Shown: positions 30,701 through 39,559 of the stretch, in pieces
Position numbering within the stretch: position 1 is the stretch's first letter
Layout: every line of letters starts with the position of its first letter
NCBI RefSeq assembly: GCF_010748935.1
Contig: NZ_CP048796.1
Coordinates: 313,001 to 377,000 of the forward strand
Source: Providencia vermicola
GTDB taxonomy: Bacteria; Pseudomonadota; Gammaproteobacteria; Enterobacterales; Enterobacteriaceae
Direction of reading: 5' to 3'
DNA: 64,000 nucleotides
Made by a program: the position numbers and the translations under genes
Notes under the pieces: generated by a model
What the model was told of the DNA's origin: nothing
The model's input: the letters and a program-made list of their open reading frames with translations, nothing else
Database searches by the model: none

Positions 30701-32053
30701 TTATTGCATTGTTGGTTCATCAATGGATATTTCATTGCCTAGCATTTTATTGATACGCTGAATGCTATTTTCGTTTAAGGAACCTTGTAAATATTCCATG
30801 TTTAATTGGTTGATTAAATAATCATATTGGGCATTCGATAAATTTTTTTTTGACTGATAGAGGGCGGAAGTGGCAGACAACATATCGACAATAGTGCGCG
30901 TTCCTACTTGATAACCCGCTTCTGTGGCATCTAATGAGCTTTGTGTCGAAATGATTAGTTGCTTATAGGCTCTAATACTACTTATCGACGACAATATATT
31001 ATTGTATGAAGAGCTAACTTGCTGGGTGACGTTGCGATAATCACTTTCAAGTTGCTCTGTTGCTGCCTGAAAACCATACTGAGCTTGCTTAACTTGGGAA
31101 TTAACCGTATTTCCTTGATAGATTGGTAAATTTAACGAGAGGGCTGCATTATTTTTCCCTGAATGGTTATGTATTCGATGTTGGTTTTCGATATTATTCT
31201 TGTCTAGCCGAGTGTTATTGATGGCTGTAGAAGCTTCTAAAGTGACTATAGGTAAATGCCCGCTTTTGGCGAGGGATATCTTATCATTTGATATTTCTTG
31301 TATCAGGCGAGATTTTAATAAGCTAAGGTTTTTCATTCGAGCATTTTCAAGTAGAAAGGTGATATTATCGGGTTTGGCGAGTTGTAACTTATTAATATTG
31401 AGTTTTGCTAATTGAGTATATCGTACGCCACTAATTTTTCTTAATATTTCAATTGAATTCTTCAATTCGTTGTAACCTATAACCTCTTGAGCAATGATGC
31501 TGTCATAATTAGCTCTCGCATTTTGCACGTCAGTGATGGTCGTTAGCCCTACATTAAAGCGTTGTGTGGTTTGATCTAACTGATGATAAACCGCGAGTTT
31601 ATGGGCTTTTATGTAAGTGAGGGCATCAATAGACTTTAAAATATTAAAGTAAGAGATAGCCGTTTCTAAAAGAAGATCTTGCTGGCTTATTTGATAGTTA
31701 ATATCTGAAATAGCGGCCTGTTTTTCTTGAATAGACAGTGATTTCCACTGGGAACTATCGATTATAGCTTGTGTCATTTGTAGGGATAATGCGGAGTTTT
31801 TAATATTTTTATTATTATCTGTTTCATCATTGTTTTTATAGCTTGAATTCGCGTTTAATTTTAATTGAGGTAGTAATGAGCTACGCTCTTCATCTATTTT
31901 TTTATAGGCTTGATAACGCTCACTTTCTGTTTTTTTTAATGTGGGGTTGTTATCTTTCGTTATTTTATAAATATCCAATAAATCCTCTGCGTTACAATTA
32001 AAACCTATAATTATTGAGCTTATTAAAATAAATAATTTAATTATTTTATTCAT
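30701..32053 (-). CDS. TolC-family outer membrane efflux/secretion protein
   Basis: 450 residues. A signal peptide ends near residue 22 (FNCNA), followed by two OEP repeats typical of TolC: long heptad helices around residues 90-200 and 300-430, and beta segments. The stretch RFNVGLTTITDVQNARANYDS, with its counterpart AGYQVGTRTIVDMLSATSALYQ, is the hallmark duplication of this family. No ABC transporter or membrane-fusion partner is adjacent. The coding sequence is markedly more AT-rich than polA, which suggests acquisition. It could be a type I secretion outlet for a substrate encoded elsewhere. Confidence 0.85.
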   Translation of the reverse strand: MNKIIKLFILISSIIIGFNCNAEDLLDIYKITKDNNPTLKKTESERYQAYKKIDEERSSLLPQLKLNANSSYKNNDETDNNKNIKNSALSLQMTQAIIDSSQWKSLSIQEKQAAISDINYQISQQDLLLETAISYFNILKSIDALTYIKAHKLAVYHQLDQTTQRFNVGLTTITDVQNARANYDSIIAQEVIGYNELKNSIEILRKISGVRYTQLAKLNINKLQLAKPDNITFLLENARMKNLSLLKSRLIQEISNDKISLAKSGHLPIVTLEASTAINNTRLDKNNIENQHRIHNHSGKNNAALSLNLPIYQGNTVNSQVKQAQYGFQAATEQLESDYRNVTQQVSSSYNNILSSISSIRAYKQLIISTQSSLDATEAGYQVGTRTIVDMLSATSALYQSKKNLSNAQYDYLINQLNMEYLQGSLNENSIQRINKMLGNEISIDEPTMQ

Positions 32054-32373
32054 TGGTATTAATTCCTAATACGTTTTTTACAGTTTCGTCTAAATGAGAT
32101 GTCAGAAAGAAATTTTAATTAAATTATAGATCAGCCATTAAAATGTAAATATAAAAAATCACATTTAAAAATTTAATTTAATGTATCTGTTTTACTATGT
32201 GAGCCAACTTAATTAAGTTAGTGTACAAAATGAGATTATTTTACTATCAAATATAATGTGCATTTACTACCTAAGAACGATTGTCACAGTCCATTTTTTT
32301 CCCTCAATATAGCGTTTATGTAATCTAATATCTTTTATGGCGTCAGGCTTATTTCAGAGCTAAAGGATGAATC
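32054..32373. other. AT-rich gap between divergent TolC-like and dehydrogenase genes
   Basis: 320 bases, very AT-rich, with no open frame I can support. It must contain the promoters of both divergent genes, but no boxes stand out clearly. Confidence 0.4.
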
Positions 32374-33156
32374 ATGGAACGCTTATTTTCTTCAACTGCA
32401 TTTCAAGGGCAGGTCGTGCTAGTTACTGGTGGAGCTCAAGGTATTGGTTTAGCGATTGTTGAAGCCTTTGCTCAATTAGGGGCTTGCGTGATGATGGCTG
32501 ATTTGCAGTTACAAAAGGCGCAAGCAGCCGCAGCTTCATTGGTCGCAAAAGGGTTTAACGTTCAGGCGGAAGGTTGTGACTGTGCACAGCGGCAACAAAT
32601 CACCGCTTTGATAGCCAAAATAGAGTGCCAATATCATCGATTAGATGTTGTGGTACACAATGCCGCCTATTTTCCGCTAACAGAATTTATGCAAATAGAT
32701 GAGGCGTTATTACAACAGACACTCAGTGTTAATTTAATGGCGCCTTTTTATTTGGCTCAAGCGGCTCAACCGATTATGCAAAGGCAGGGCGGTGGGCGTA
32801 TTTTAATCACCTCATCTGTCACTGGCCCTAGAGTTGCTTACCCAGGACTTACGCATTATGCGGCCTCTAAAGCGGGAGTTAATGGTTTTATTAAGTCAGC
32901 TGCATTGGAGTTAGCGCCTTTTGGGATCACGGTAAATGGCGTTGAACCGGGAATGATCCGTACACCTGCCATGGCCAATTTAGGGGATGACCAACTTAAT
33001 CAAAATATAGCTAGGGCAGTGCCTCTCGGCCGTTTAGGTGAACCAGAGGATATTGCTGCCGCGATGGTATTTTTAGCCTCGCAAGCCGCAGGCTATATTA
33101 CGGGACAGACGATTGTCGTTGATGGTGGGGCATTACTGCCTGAAACTGTTTTGTAG
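32374..33156 (+). CDS. Short-chain dehydrogenase/reductase (SDR)
   Basis: 260 residues. NAD(P)-binding motif VLVTGGAQGIGLAI at about residues 15-28, NAG-type motif HNAAYFP near 93, catalytic Ser in LITSSVTGPR and Y162-x3-K166 in HYAASKAG, and the C-terminal YITGQTIVVDGG. All catalytic residues are in place. The substrate is unknown; the closest general type is the 3-oxoacyl-ACP reductase/sugar dehydrogenase group. It stands alone between the TolC-like gene and spf. Confidence 0.88.
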   Translation: MERLFSSTAFQGQVVLVTGGAQGIGLAIVEAFAQLGACVMMADLQLQKAQAAAASLVAKGFNVQAEGCDCAQRQQITALIAKIECQYHRLDVVVHNAAYFPLTEFMQIDEALLQQTLSVNLMAPFYLAQAAQPIMQRQGGGRILITSSVTGPRVAYPGLTHYAASKAGVNGFIKSAALELAPFGITVNGVEPGMIRTPAMANLGDDQLNQNIARAVPLGRLGEPEDIAAAMVFLASQAAGYITGQTIVVDGGALLPETVL

Positions 33157-33480
33157 GTGAACCTGATCTCGCTCGATGCTCGACACCGATGATGTTTGCT
33201 CTGTTTTCTTTTGCGCAATTTGAAAGTGTCATGCCATAAAACATCCTTTATCTTTTTGGGTTTTTCCTGCTGTTTTTATTTGGCGGAGAACCCCCTTTTT
33301 TGTGTGTTATTTGTGCAAAACTACGTGTTTTAGCTGAGTGGAATAAAAATTTACATTACATATTAATGCGACCTATCTCTCATAAATATGTAATAAAAAT
33401 ACGTTTTTTAACGCATATTGCGGTTTTATATTCGCTGAATCGTAGTAAGCATTGAAAAAAAATTACATAAAAGCTTTTTT
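33157..33480. other. Gene-free AT-rich stretch upstream of Spot 42
   Basis: No open frame and no hairpin that I trust. It contains several A and T tracts. I searched for a CRP palindrome, expected from E. coli spf, and did not see a convincing one. Confidence 0.4.
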
Positions 33481-33510
33481 TTGCGCAAAAAATCAAGTAG
33501 AGTATACGGC
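33481..33510 (+). promoter_or_regulatory. Promoter of Spot 42
   Basis: -35 TTGCGC at 33481-33486 and -10 TATACG at 33503-33508 with a 16-base spacer, placing the start of transcription at the conserved first base of Spot 42 (33511). Confidence 0.7.
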
Positions 33511-33620
33511 GTAGGGTACAGAGGTAAGATGTTCTATCTTTCAGACCTTTTACTTCACGTAATCGGATTTAGCTGAATATTAGCTGCTCCAGTCAATATT
33601 TTGACTGGAGCATTTTTTTA
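33511..33620 (+). ncRNA. spf: Spot 42 small regulatory RNA
   Basis: Hfq-dependent RNA that represses sugar- and secondary-metabolism mRNAs (for example galK in E. coli) and is itself repressed by cAMP-CRP. The 5-prime part, starting GTAGGGTACAGAGGTAAG and running through the unpaired ACTTCACGTAATCGGATTT region, is nearly identical to E. coli. The last part is a terminator hairpin (CTCCAGTCA / TGACTGGAG) with seven T. It is followed by engB on the opposite strand, as in E. coli, but separated from polA by about 3.3 kb of accessory DNA. Confidence 0.96.
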
Positions 33621-33688
33621 TTCAAAATTTGAGCTAATTGATGATATTTGCCGTTGTGCGCCGATTGACGCACAAGGATGGAAATGGA

Positions 33689-34300
33689 TTAAACGGGCGT
33701 GCTGTACCAGCTATCGAGTTTGATACGTAATTTATCAATACCAATCTTTTTCAGTGCGGAAAAATATTCGACTTCCACATCACCCCCTAATGGTTGTAAT
33801 GTTTGACGAACTTCCATTAATTGTTTTTTCCGTGCACCAGACGCGAGTTTATCAGCTTTCGTGAGGAGCACTAAAACAGGAATTTCCATCGCGATAGACC
33901 ACTCAATCATTTGCATATCTAGGTCTTTCAGGGGGTGGCGAATGTCCATCAATACCACCAAGCCTTTAATACATTCTCTTTTTTGCAGATATTCGCCGAG
34001 TGCTTTTTGCCACTTGCGTTTCATCTCTTCAGGCACTTCGGCATAACCGTAGCCCGGTAAGTCAACAAGACGAATGCCTTCTTCGACTTCAAATAGATTG
34101 ATTAATTGAGTGCGTCCCGGTGTTTTACTGGTACGGGCTAAGCTTTTTTGCTGTGTCAGCGCGTTCAATGCGCTAGATTTTCCTGCATTGGAACGGCCAG
34201 CAAAGGCAACTTCGATACCGGTATCTTTTGGTAGATGACGGATATCGGGCGCACTGATGACAAATTTTGTCATGTGATAGTTATGGTTTTTGATTGTCAT
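33689..34300 (-). CDS. engB: Ribosome biogenesis GTP-binding protein EngB (YihA/YsxC)
   Basis: Essential GTPase for large ribosomal subunit assembly. 203 residues. G1 GRSNAGKSS at residues 35-43, G2 region [10 protein letters not shown]3 DLPGYG near 77, G4 LLTKADK near 143. The start [24 protein letters not shown] has a few extra residues compared with E. coli. It is convergent with spf. Confidence 0.96.
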   Translation of the reverse strand: MTIKNHNYHMTKFVISAPDIRHLPKDTGIEVAFAGRSNAGKSSALNALTQQKSLARTSKTPGRTQLINLFEVEEGIRLVDLPGYGYAEVPEEMKRKWQKALGEYLQKRECIKGLVVLMDIRHPLKDLDMQMIEWSIAMEIPVLVLLTKADKLASGARKKQLMEVRQTLQPLGGDVEVEYFSALKKIGIDKLRIKLDSWYSTPV

Positions 34301-34678
34301 AGGTGGTTCTCCCTGAGTTGACCTTTGAGGCTGAGGGATTATAGCTATTGAAGGCTGACAAACAAAGCCAAAATTAATCTATACAATTGATGATATGCGT
34401 TTAAATTTGCTATTTTTATCTCATATTTGTAGTAATTTAACCATTGTCGAGAGTTTGTAGATTATCTGACGTAAATAAAGGTAAATCTTTAGCAATATAT
34501 TTAGCTTCGCTCTAGAATTGGTGAATTACACTCATCATAGTCCAAGTTTACAGCATTGCTGATGATGCTTTCAGGCTCACACTTATACGTCTAGCCATCA
34601 ATTTTTTGGTGTATTAGCTGTACCTTGAATTATTTAGAGTATAATTAAGTCATTAAGCTATAGCGAAAGGGATCTTGA
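34301..34678. other. Gap between divergent engB and ppiA
   Basis: 378 bases without an open frame. A perfect TATAAT at 34640-34645 could be the -10 of ppiA, but no -35 box stands at a good distance. This gap is a synteny junction: in E. coli engB and ppiA lie in different chromosomal regions. Confidence 0.35.
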
Positions 34679-35251
34679 ATGTTAAAACGAATTTTTGTGC
34701 CTTTACTCGCGGTCTGTGCTATCAGCGCGTCTTCTCTGGCATTAGCTGCGGGTGAAACCTATGTCAAATTAGTGACTTCCGCGGGAAACATTGAATTAGA
34801 ACTAAATGATAAAAAAGCACCCGTAACCACTGAAAACTTCCTTCAATATGTGAATGAAGGTTATTACAACGGGACCACGTTCCACCGTGTTATTCCTGGT
34901 TTTATGATTCAAGGCGGCGGTTTTAACAAAGATCTTCAGCAAAAGCAGACTCGTGGCCCCATTAAAAATGAAGCAGACAACGGTCTACGTAATTTGCGTG
35001 GAACGATTTCGATGGCTCGTACAGCGAATAAAGACAGTGCGACCAGCCAGTTTTTTATCAACGTTGCTGATAATGCCTTCTTAGACCATGGCCAGCGTGA
35101 CTTTGGTTATGCCGTTTTTGGTAAGGTTGTCAAAGGAATGGATGTGGTTGATAAAATTTCTAAAGTAAAAACCGAAAACGTTGGCCCATACCAAAATGTG
35201 CCCGTTGAGCCAATCTCTATCATTTCTGCTGAAGTGATCAAAAAGCCATAA
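34679..35251 (+). CDS. ppiA: Periplasmic peptidyl-prolyl cis-trans isomerase A
   Basis: Cyclophilin-type prolyl isomerase that assists periplasmic folding. 190 residues. The signal peptide ends ASSLALA near residue 23. The active-site segment [15 protein letters not shown] and the [22 protein letters not shown] motif are those of bacterial cyclophilins. The ribosome-binding site is GAAAGGGA. First gene of the ppiA...crp block. Confidence 0.96.
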   Translation: MLKRIFVPLLAVCAISASSLALAAGETYVKLVTSAGNIELELNDKKAPVTTENFLQYVNEGYYNGTTFHRVIPGFMIQGGGFNKDLQQKQTRGPIKNEADNGLRNLRGTISMARTANKDSATSQFFINVADNAFLDHGQRDFGYAVFGKVVKGMDVVDKISKVKTENVGPYQNVPVEPISIISAEVIKKP

Positions 35252-35259
35252 TGGATAGG

Positions 35260-35290
35260 GTGGGTAGGTCGTGAGTATTTACCCACTTAT
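35260..35290 (+). terminator. Weak hairpin after ppiA
   Basis: A 7-base stem (35260-35266 with 35280-35286) just after the ppiA stop, with only TTAT after it. Confidence 0.3.
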
Positions 35291-35453
35291 ATTCTTTCCA
35301 ATATATCAAATGAGATTACGATGCGTGACATTGATTGAGTGATGTATTCACAGAGACATTGCCAATCCATGAGGATTGATTGTTTTTCTCCCTTTCCCTT
35401 CGCCATGTTTTTCTGCTTATCAGCCCGCCAGCTATTGCAACTAAATTCAATTT

Positions 35454-35469
35454 TGTGACCTTAATCACT
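35454..35469. promoter_or_regulatory. CRP-cAMP binding site upstream of the aga operon
   Basis: TGTGA-CCTTAA-TCACT fits the CRP consensus TGTGA-N6-TCACA in nine of ten conserved bases. It is 293 bases before the agaR start and is the only such site in this gap. Catabolite control of amino sugar uptake is expected. Confidence 0.65.
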
Positions 35470-35499
35470 GCGTGATTTGAAAACGGTTTGTTTGACGTT

Positions 35500-35626
35500 C
35501 TTTCGGGGCGTTTCGTTGTTAATACATTCACTAACCTAAATATTGGCCTCTATTAGGCATTTTCGTTGAAAAGTAAATTAATCAATTGAAAGGTCAGTCT
35601 TTCGATTTGAATGGAAACGAAAGGTT
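35500..35626. promoter_or_regulatory. Cluster of TTTCG repeats, likely AgaR operators
   Basis: TTTCG occurs at 35501-35505, 35511-35515, 35561-35565 and 35600-35604, and inverted (CGAAA) at 35618-35622. The last two form an inverted repeat CTTTCG-N13-CGAAAG. E. coli AgaR, a DeoR-type repressor, recognises CTTTCGTTTCG-like repeats (from memory), so this is the probable self-regulatory region of the aga operon. Confidence 0.55.
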
Positions 35627-35761
35627 TTTAGTGGTTTTTTGTTCTAAAAATGAACTTTAACAAGGATCACATTTTCGATTAGCTCACTCTGCTGTAATTC
35701 ATCTATGTTGTTAGCATGGTCAATCGTGATAACAAGGTACTGTTTTTTAGGAGTGATATGC

Positions 35762-36535
35762 ATGAGTACAGATACCGTAAAAAGGCGTGAATGCATCATG
35801 GATATGTTGTGCCAAGAAGGGAGTGTACGTGTCGATGCGTTAAGCAAACAATTTAATGTTTCTAGCGTCACTATTCGTAATGATTTACGTTATCTGGAAA
35901 AAAAAGGGTGTGCCTTGCGCTCTTATGGTGGAGCAATGGTCAATCATAAATTTGCTTTCGATAGACCGTTACAGGTCAAGGGGCGCATGGACCGTGAAAT
36001 TAAAACTCGTATCGCTAAAAAAGCGGCGGAGTTTGTTCATGATGGGGATTCTCTCATCATTGATTCAGGTTCAACCACAGCCGAAATTGTTCCTTTTCTA
36101 AAACAGCACCGTGATTTAGTCGTGATGACTAATGCTCTCAATATCGCATACGAACTGGCCGGTTTCGACAGCGTAGATGTTATGGTTCTTGGCGGACACG
36201 TGCGCAAAAATTCTTATTCTCTTTATGGGCCAGCTGCTGAACAGCAGTTATCGCAATATCGTTTTGATACTTTGTTTCTTGGCGTGGATGGCTTTGATCT
36301 TGAAGCAGGGATCACAACGCCGAATAGCGGAGAAGCACATCTAAACCGTGTGATGTGTGATGTTGCTCATCAAATTATTGCCGTGGCAGATGGGACTAAA
36401 TTTGGACGTAAGAGTTTTTGTTTAATACGCGAAGCTAGACTGATCCATCGTCTTATTACTGATAGCCGCATCCCACTTCATTATCGCCAAGCTTTGACGG
36501 CATTTGGTGTAGAAGTCATTGTTGTTGATGAATAA
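35762..36535 (+). CDS. agaR: Aga operon transcriptional repressor (DeoR family)
   Basis: Repressor of N-acetylgalactosamine and galactosamine catabolism. The start at 35762 (MSTDTVKRRECIMDMLCQEGSVRV) has the ribosome-binding site AGGAGTG and gives 257 residues; a longer in-frame start at 35705 adds a hydrophobic tail not found in the family. DeoR helix-turn-helix VDALSKQFNVSSVTIRNDLRYLEKKG at about residues 22-47, then a sugar-phosphate sensor domain with DSGSTTAEIVPFL and VLGGHVRKNSYSLYGP. First gene of the cluster. Confidence 0.92.
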   Translation: MSTDTVKRRECIMDMLCQEGSVRVDALSKQFNVSSVTIRNDLRYLEKKGCALRSYGGAMVNHKFAFDRPLQVKGRMDREIKTRIAKKAAEFVHDGDSLIIDSGSTTAEIVPFLKQHRDLVVMTNALNIAYELAGFDSVDVMVLGGHVRKNSYSLYGPAAEQQLSQYRFDTLFLGVDGFDLEAGITTPNSGEAHLNRVMCDVAHQIIAVADGTKFGRKSFCLIREARLIHRLITDSRIPLHYRQALTAFGVEVIVVDE

Positions 36536-36557
36536 GGCATATCTATTTTAATTCTTA

Positions 36558-36580
36558 ATTAAAAACGCAACGTTTTTAAT
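36558..36580. promoter_or_regulatory. Perfect palindrome between agaR and kbaZ
   Basis: Ten-base perfect arms ATTAAAAACG and CGTTTTTAAT separated by CAA, 26 bases before the kbaZ start. It may be an operator for an internal promoter or a weak AT-rich attenuator separating agaR from the catabolic genes. Confidence 0.5.
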
Positions 36581-36605
36581 CATATCTGAGTTATTTGGAG
36601 AAATT

Positions 36606-37901
36606 ATGCAGCCGCTATTACAGCTGATCCATCGCCATAAATCGGGCGAGGACGTTGGGGTTTACTCTGTCTGTTCCGCACATCCATGGGTATTAGAAAG
36701 TGCGATTCGTTTTGCTCAACAGCGAAATACTTCCGTATTAATTGAAGCAACGTCTAATCAAGTTAACCAGTTTGGTGGCTATACTGGCATGTTGCCTAGC
36801 GATTTTCGTGAAATGGTTTGGCACATTGCGGATCAATTAGCGTTCCCGCGTGAGAGAGTATGGTTAGGTGGCGATCATTTAGGTCCAAATGCATGGCAAA
36901 ATCGGTGTGCTGATGAGGCGATGCAACTTTCAGAAACGCTAATTTATGATTATGTTGCGGCAGGTTTTCGTAAAATTCACCTTGATTGCTCAATGTCTTG
37001 TGCGGATGATCCCATCCCTTTGAGTGATGAAGTGGTCGCTTCTCGTGCGGCAAGACTATGCCAAGTGGCGGAACGTAGCTGGCAAGATCATGGTGGTGAA
37101 GCGCCTGTTTATGTTATTGGCACAGAGGTTCCTGTACCGGGCGGTGCTAAAGAATCGATGGATGGCTTGCAGGTGACATCGCCTGAAGCGGCTAAAGCGA
37201 CATTGTCTATCCATGAAAATAAGTGGCAAGAGCATGGGTTAGCTCATGTGTGGCCGCGAGTGATTGCATTGGTTGTACAACCTGGCGTCGAATTTGACCA
37301 TCACAATGTTGAACATTATCACCCCGAAAAAGCGAAGGCACTTAGCCAATTTATCGAATCAGTTCCTCATATCGTTTATGAAGCCCACTCTACCGATTAC
37401 CAAGCATTAAAGGCTTATCGTCAGTTAGTACGTGATCACTTTGCAATCTTAAAAGTCGGACCGGCATTAACGTTTGCTCTACGTGAAGGATTATTTGCAC
37501 TCGATAAATTAGATCGTGAATGGAATGGTGAACGTGATGCCGCTCATTTACACGCCACTCTCGAACAAATTATGAATGAGCAGCCAGAGCGTTGGCGCCC
37601 TTATTACAAAGGTAGTGCTCACCAGCAGTACATCGACAGACAATATAGCCTAAGTGACCGTATTCGTTATTACTGGGCAGAACCTGAAGTGGAAACCGCG
37701 GTCGCTAAATTATTAGACAATTTAAGGCGCAATCCCGTTCCTATTTCAATGTTAAGCCAATACCTACCTGAACAGGCAGAAGCCGTTAAAGTCGGCGATT
37801 TAGAGAATGACCCAAAAGCTTGGGTTATGGATAAAGTTCGAGGGGTGCTCCTTCAATATGCACAGGCGTGTGAGTCTCAATCACAAGGAGTGATGGCATG
37901 A
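36606..37901 (+). CDS. kbaZ: D-tagatose-1,6-bisphosphate aldolase subunit KbaZ
   Basis: Non-catalytic subunit (GatZ/KbaZ family) required for full activity and stability of the class II aldolase KbaY. 431 residues. The start MQPLLQLIHRHKSGEDVGVYSVCSAHPWVLE and the motifs LIEATSNQVNQFGGYTGM and WLGGDHLGPNAWQ are family hallmarks. The stop overlaps the agaS start by four bases (ATGA). The paired catalytic subunit kbaY is seven genes downstream in order. Confidence 0.95.
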   Translation: MQPLLQLIHRHKSGEDVGVYSVCSAHPWVLESAIRFAQQRNTSVLIEATSNQVNQFGGYTGMLPSDFREMVWHIADQLAFPRERVWLGGDHLGPNAWQNRCADEAMQLSETLIYDYVAAGFRKIHLDCSMSCADDPIPLSDEVVASRAARLCQVAERSWQDHGGEAPVYVIGTEVPVPGGAKESMDGLQVTSPEAAKATLSIHENKWQEHGLAHVWPRVIALVVQPGVEFDHHNVEHYHPEKAKALSQFIESVPHIVYEAHSTDYQALKAYRQLVRDHFAILKVGPALTFALREGLFALDKLDREWNGERDAAHLHATLEQIMNEQPERWRPYYKGSAHQQYIDRQYSLSDRIRYYWAEPEVETAVAKLLDNLRRNPVPISMLSQYLPEQAEAVKVGDLENDPKAWVMDKVRGVLLQYAQACESQSQGVMA

Positions 37902-39052
37902 AAACCATATTGTCATATTCACCATCTTGGTTAGAACAGCATGGCGCTCTGTTTACCGCGCAAGAAATTACACACCAGCCTCGACTGTGGCGTGAACTGT
38001 ATCGAGAGTTGACAGCAAAATCAGCACAATGGCAGCCTTTTTTGGCCAAATTATTCGCCAAGCCAGACTTACAAATTGTGTTATGCGGTGCAGGATCATC
38101 GGCTTTTGCAGGGAAAGCAATGGCACCTTGGCTACGCGAATACTGTGGGTTAGACGTACATGCATATGCCTCTACCGATATCGTCCCAACCCCTTGGCAC
38201 TACCTTGATAAACATAAGCCGACATTATTAGTTTCTTATGCGCGTTCAGGTAATAGCCCTGAAAGTGTGGGGGTCATCGAACTGGCCGATGAGCTACTCG
38301 ACGATGTCTATCACTTGATGTTGACCTGTAATCCCGACGGCGCGCTAGCACGTTATGCAGAAGGGAAAAAGCATGTTTGTTCTTTAATCATGCCGGATGG
38401 CTCTCATGACAGCAGTTTTGCCATGACCTCAAGCTTTAGCTGTATGACATTAGCAACCTTATTACTCTTTGGTGTTCAAGACTTCACACAATCACTTAAC
38501 CATGTTGAAGAGATTGCCACATTGGCAGAAACAGGCCTTTCACAATGGTTACCGATGATTCAAAGCATAACAGAGGATAGTTTTAGTCGTCTGGTTGTGC
38601 TTGGCTCAAGTTGCTTTACGGGCATAGCCGAAGAAGGGGCGTTGAAAATGTTAGAGCTAACGTCAGGGAAAGTGGCAACACGCTTTGACTCAACATTGGG
38701 GGTACGCCATGGTCCTAAATTTATGATTGATAAAGAAACATTGGTAATAGTGATGTTATCGGCTGAAGAGTATTGCCGCCGCTATGATATAGATTTGCTA
38801 AATGAGCTGAAACATGACCAACGAGCAAAGAATATTGTGGCACTGAGCAGTCAGCCTTTAGTACAGGCCGTCGAGCTTGATAGCCAACTGAATGATATTT
38901 GGTTGATATTTCCTTACCTTGTCTTTTTGCAACTTTTGGCATTTGAAGCCTCTCTTCATCATGGTTTATCACCAGATAACCCTTGCCCGAATGGTGAAGT
39001 GAATCGTGTTGTTAAAGGTGTTCAGCTATACCCATACAAATCAACAAAATAA
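37898..39052 (+). CDS. agaS: Galactosamine-6-phosphate deaminase/isomerase AgaS
   Basis: SIS-domain enzyme converting galactosamine-6-phosphate to tagatose-6-phosphate and ammonia (assigned to AgaS in E. coli). 384 residues with two SIS domains; sugar-phosphate-binding segments include CGAGSSAFAGKAMAP near residue 57 and SYARSGNSPESVG near 112, and GALKMLELTSGKVATRFDSTLGVRHGPK near 247. No agaI-like second isomerase is present in the cluster, so AgaS probably carries this step alone. Confidence 0.93.
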   Translation: MKTILSYSPSWLEQHGALFTAQEITHQPRLWRELYRELTAKSAQWQPFLAKLFAKPDLQIVLCGAGSSAFAGKAMAPWLREYCGLDVHAYASTDIVPTPWHYLDKHKPTLLVSYARSGNSPESVGVIELADELLDDVYHLMLTCNPDGALARYAEGKKHVCSLIMPDGSHDSSFAMTSSFSCMTLATLLLFGVQDFTQSLNHVEEIATLAETGLSQWLPMIQSITEDSFSRLVVLGSSCFTGIAEEGALKMLELTSGKVATRFDSTLGVRHGPKFMIDKETLVIVMLSAEEYCRRYDIDLLNELKHDQRAKNIVALSSQPLVQAVELDSQLNDIWLIFPYLVFLQLLAFEASLHHGLSPDNPCPNGEVNRVVKGVQLYPYKSTK

Positions 39053-39066
39053 TAATAGGAGTGAGT

Positions 39067-39549
39067 ATGTCTACCCCAAATATATTGATGACTCGTATCG
39101 ATAATCGTTTGATTCATGGCCAAGTTGGTGTGACATGGACGAATTCGCTTGGCGCCAATTTGGTGGTTGTTGCAAATGATGAAGCCGCTGTCGATCCTGT
39201 CGCCCAATCTTTAATGGACATGGTGGTTTCTGATGGTGTGCAAACCCGTTATTTTACCCTGCAAAAAACCATAGATGTGATCCATAAGGCCGCAGACCGT
39301 CAAAAGATTTTCATCGTTTGTAAAACTCCTCAAGATGTACTCACCCTAGTTCAGGGCGGTGTTCCTATCAAATTTGTCAATGTTGGCAATATGCATTTCA
39401 TTGAAGGTAAAAAACAAATTCATAAAACGGTCTCTGTGGATGATAGCGATATTCATGCCTTTCGCGAATTAGAAAAATTAGGGATCACTTGTGAAATTCG
39501 TCGTGTACCGGATGAGGCGGGTGAAGCCGTCTCTAAGCTAATTAGCTAA
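39067..39549 (+). CDS. agaV: PTS EIIB component, mannose family (AgaV/AgaB-like)
   Basis: Cytoplasmic phosphoryl carrier of the N-acetylgalactosamine PTS. The start at 39067 (MSTPNILMTRIDNRLIHGQVG) follows a TAGGAG ribosome-binding site; a GTG six bases earlier is in frame but poorly placed. 160 residues. The phosphorylated His lies in RIDNRLIHGQV at residue 17, as in mannose-family EIIB proteins. It is followed by agaW after 10 bases. Confidence 0.92.
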   Translation: MSTPNILMTRIDNRLIHGQVGVTWTNSLGANLVVVANDEAAVDPVAQSLMDMVVSDGVQTRYFTLQKTIDVIHKAADRQKIFIVCKTPQDVLTLVQGGVPIKFVNVGNMHFIEGKKQIHKTVSVDDSDIHAFRELEKLGITCEIRRVPDEAGEAVSKLIS

Positions 39550-39559
39550 GGAGGTCAGT

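Noticed and set aside
33157-33510. Search for a CRP site at spf
   Set aside because: Expected from E. coli, but no TGTGA-N6-TCACA-like palindrome was found in the upstream sequence; not claimed.
35316-35531. 71-codon frame on the minus strand upstream of agaR
   Set aside because: It overlaps the CRP site and the TTTCG repeats, has no ribosome-binding site and its translation resembles no protein family; treated as a chance frame in control DNA.
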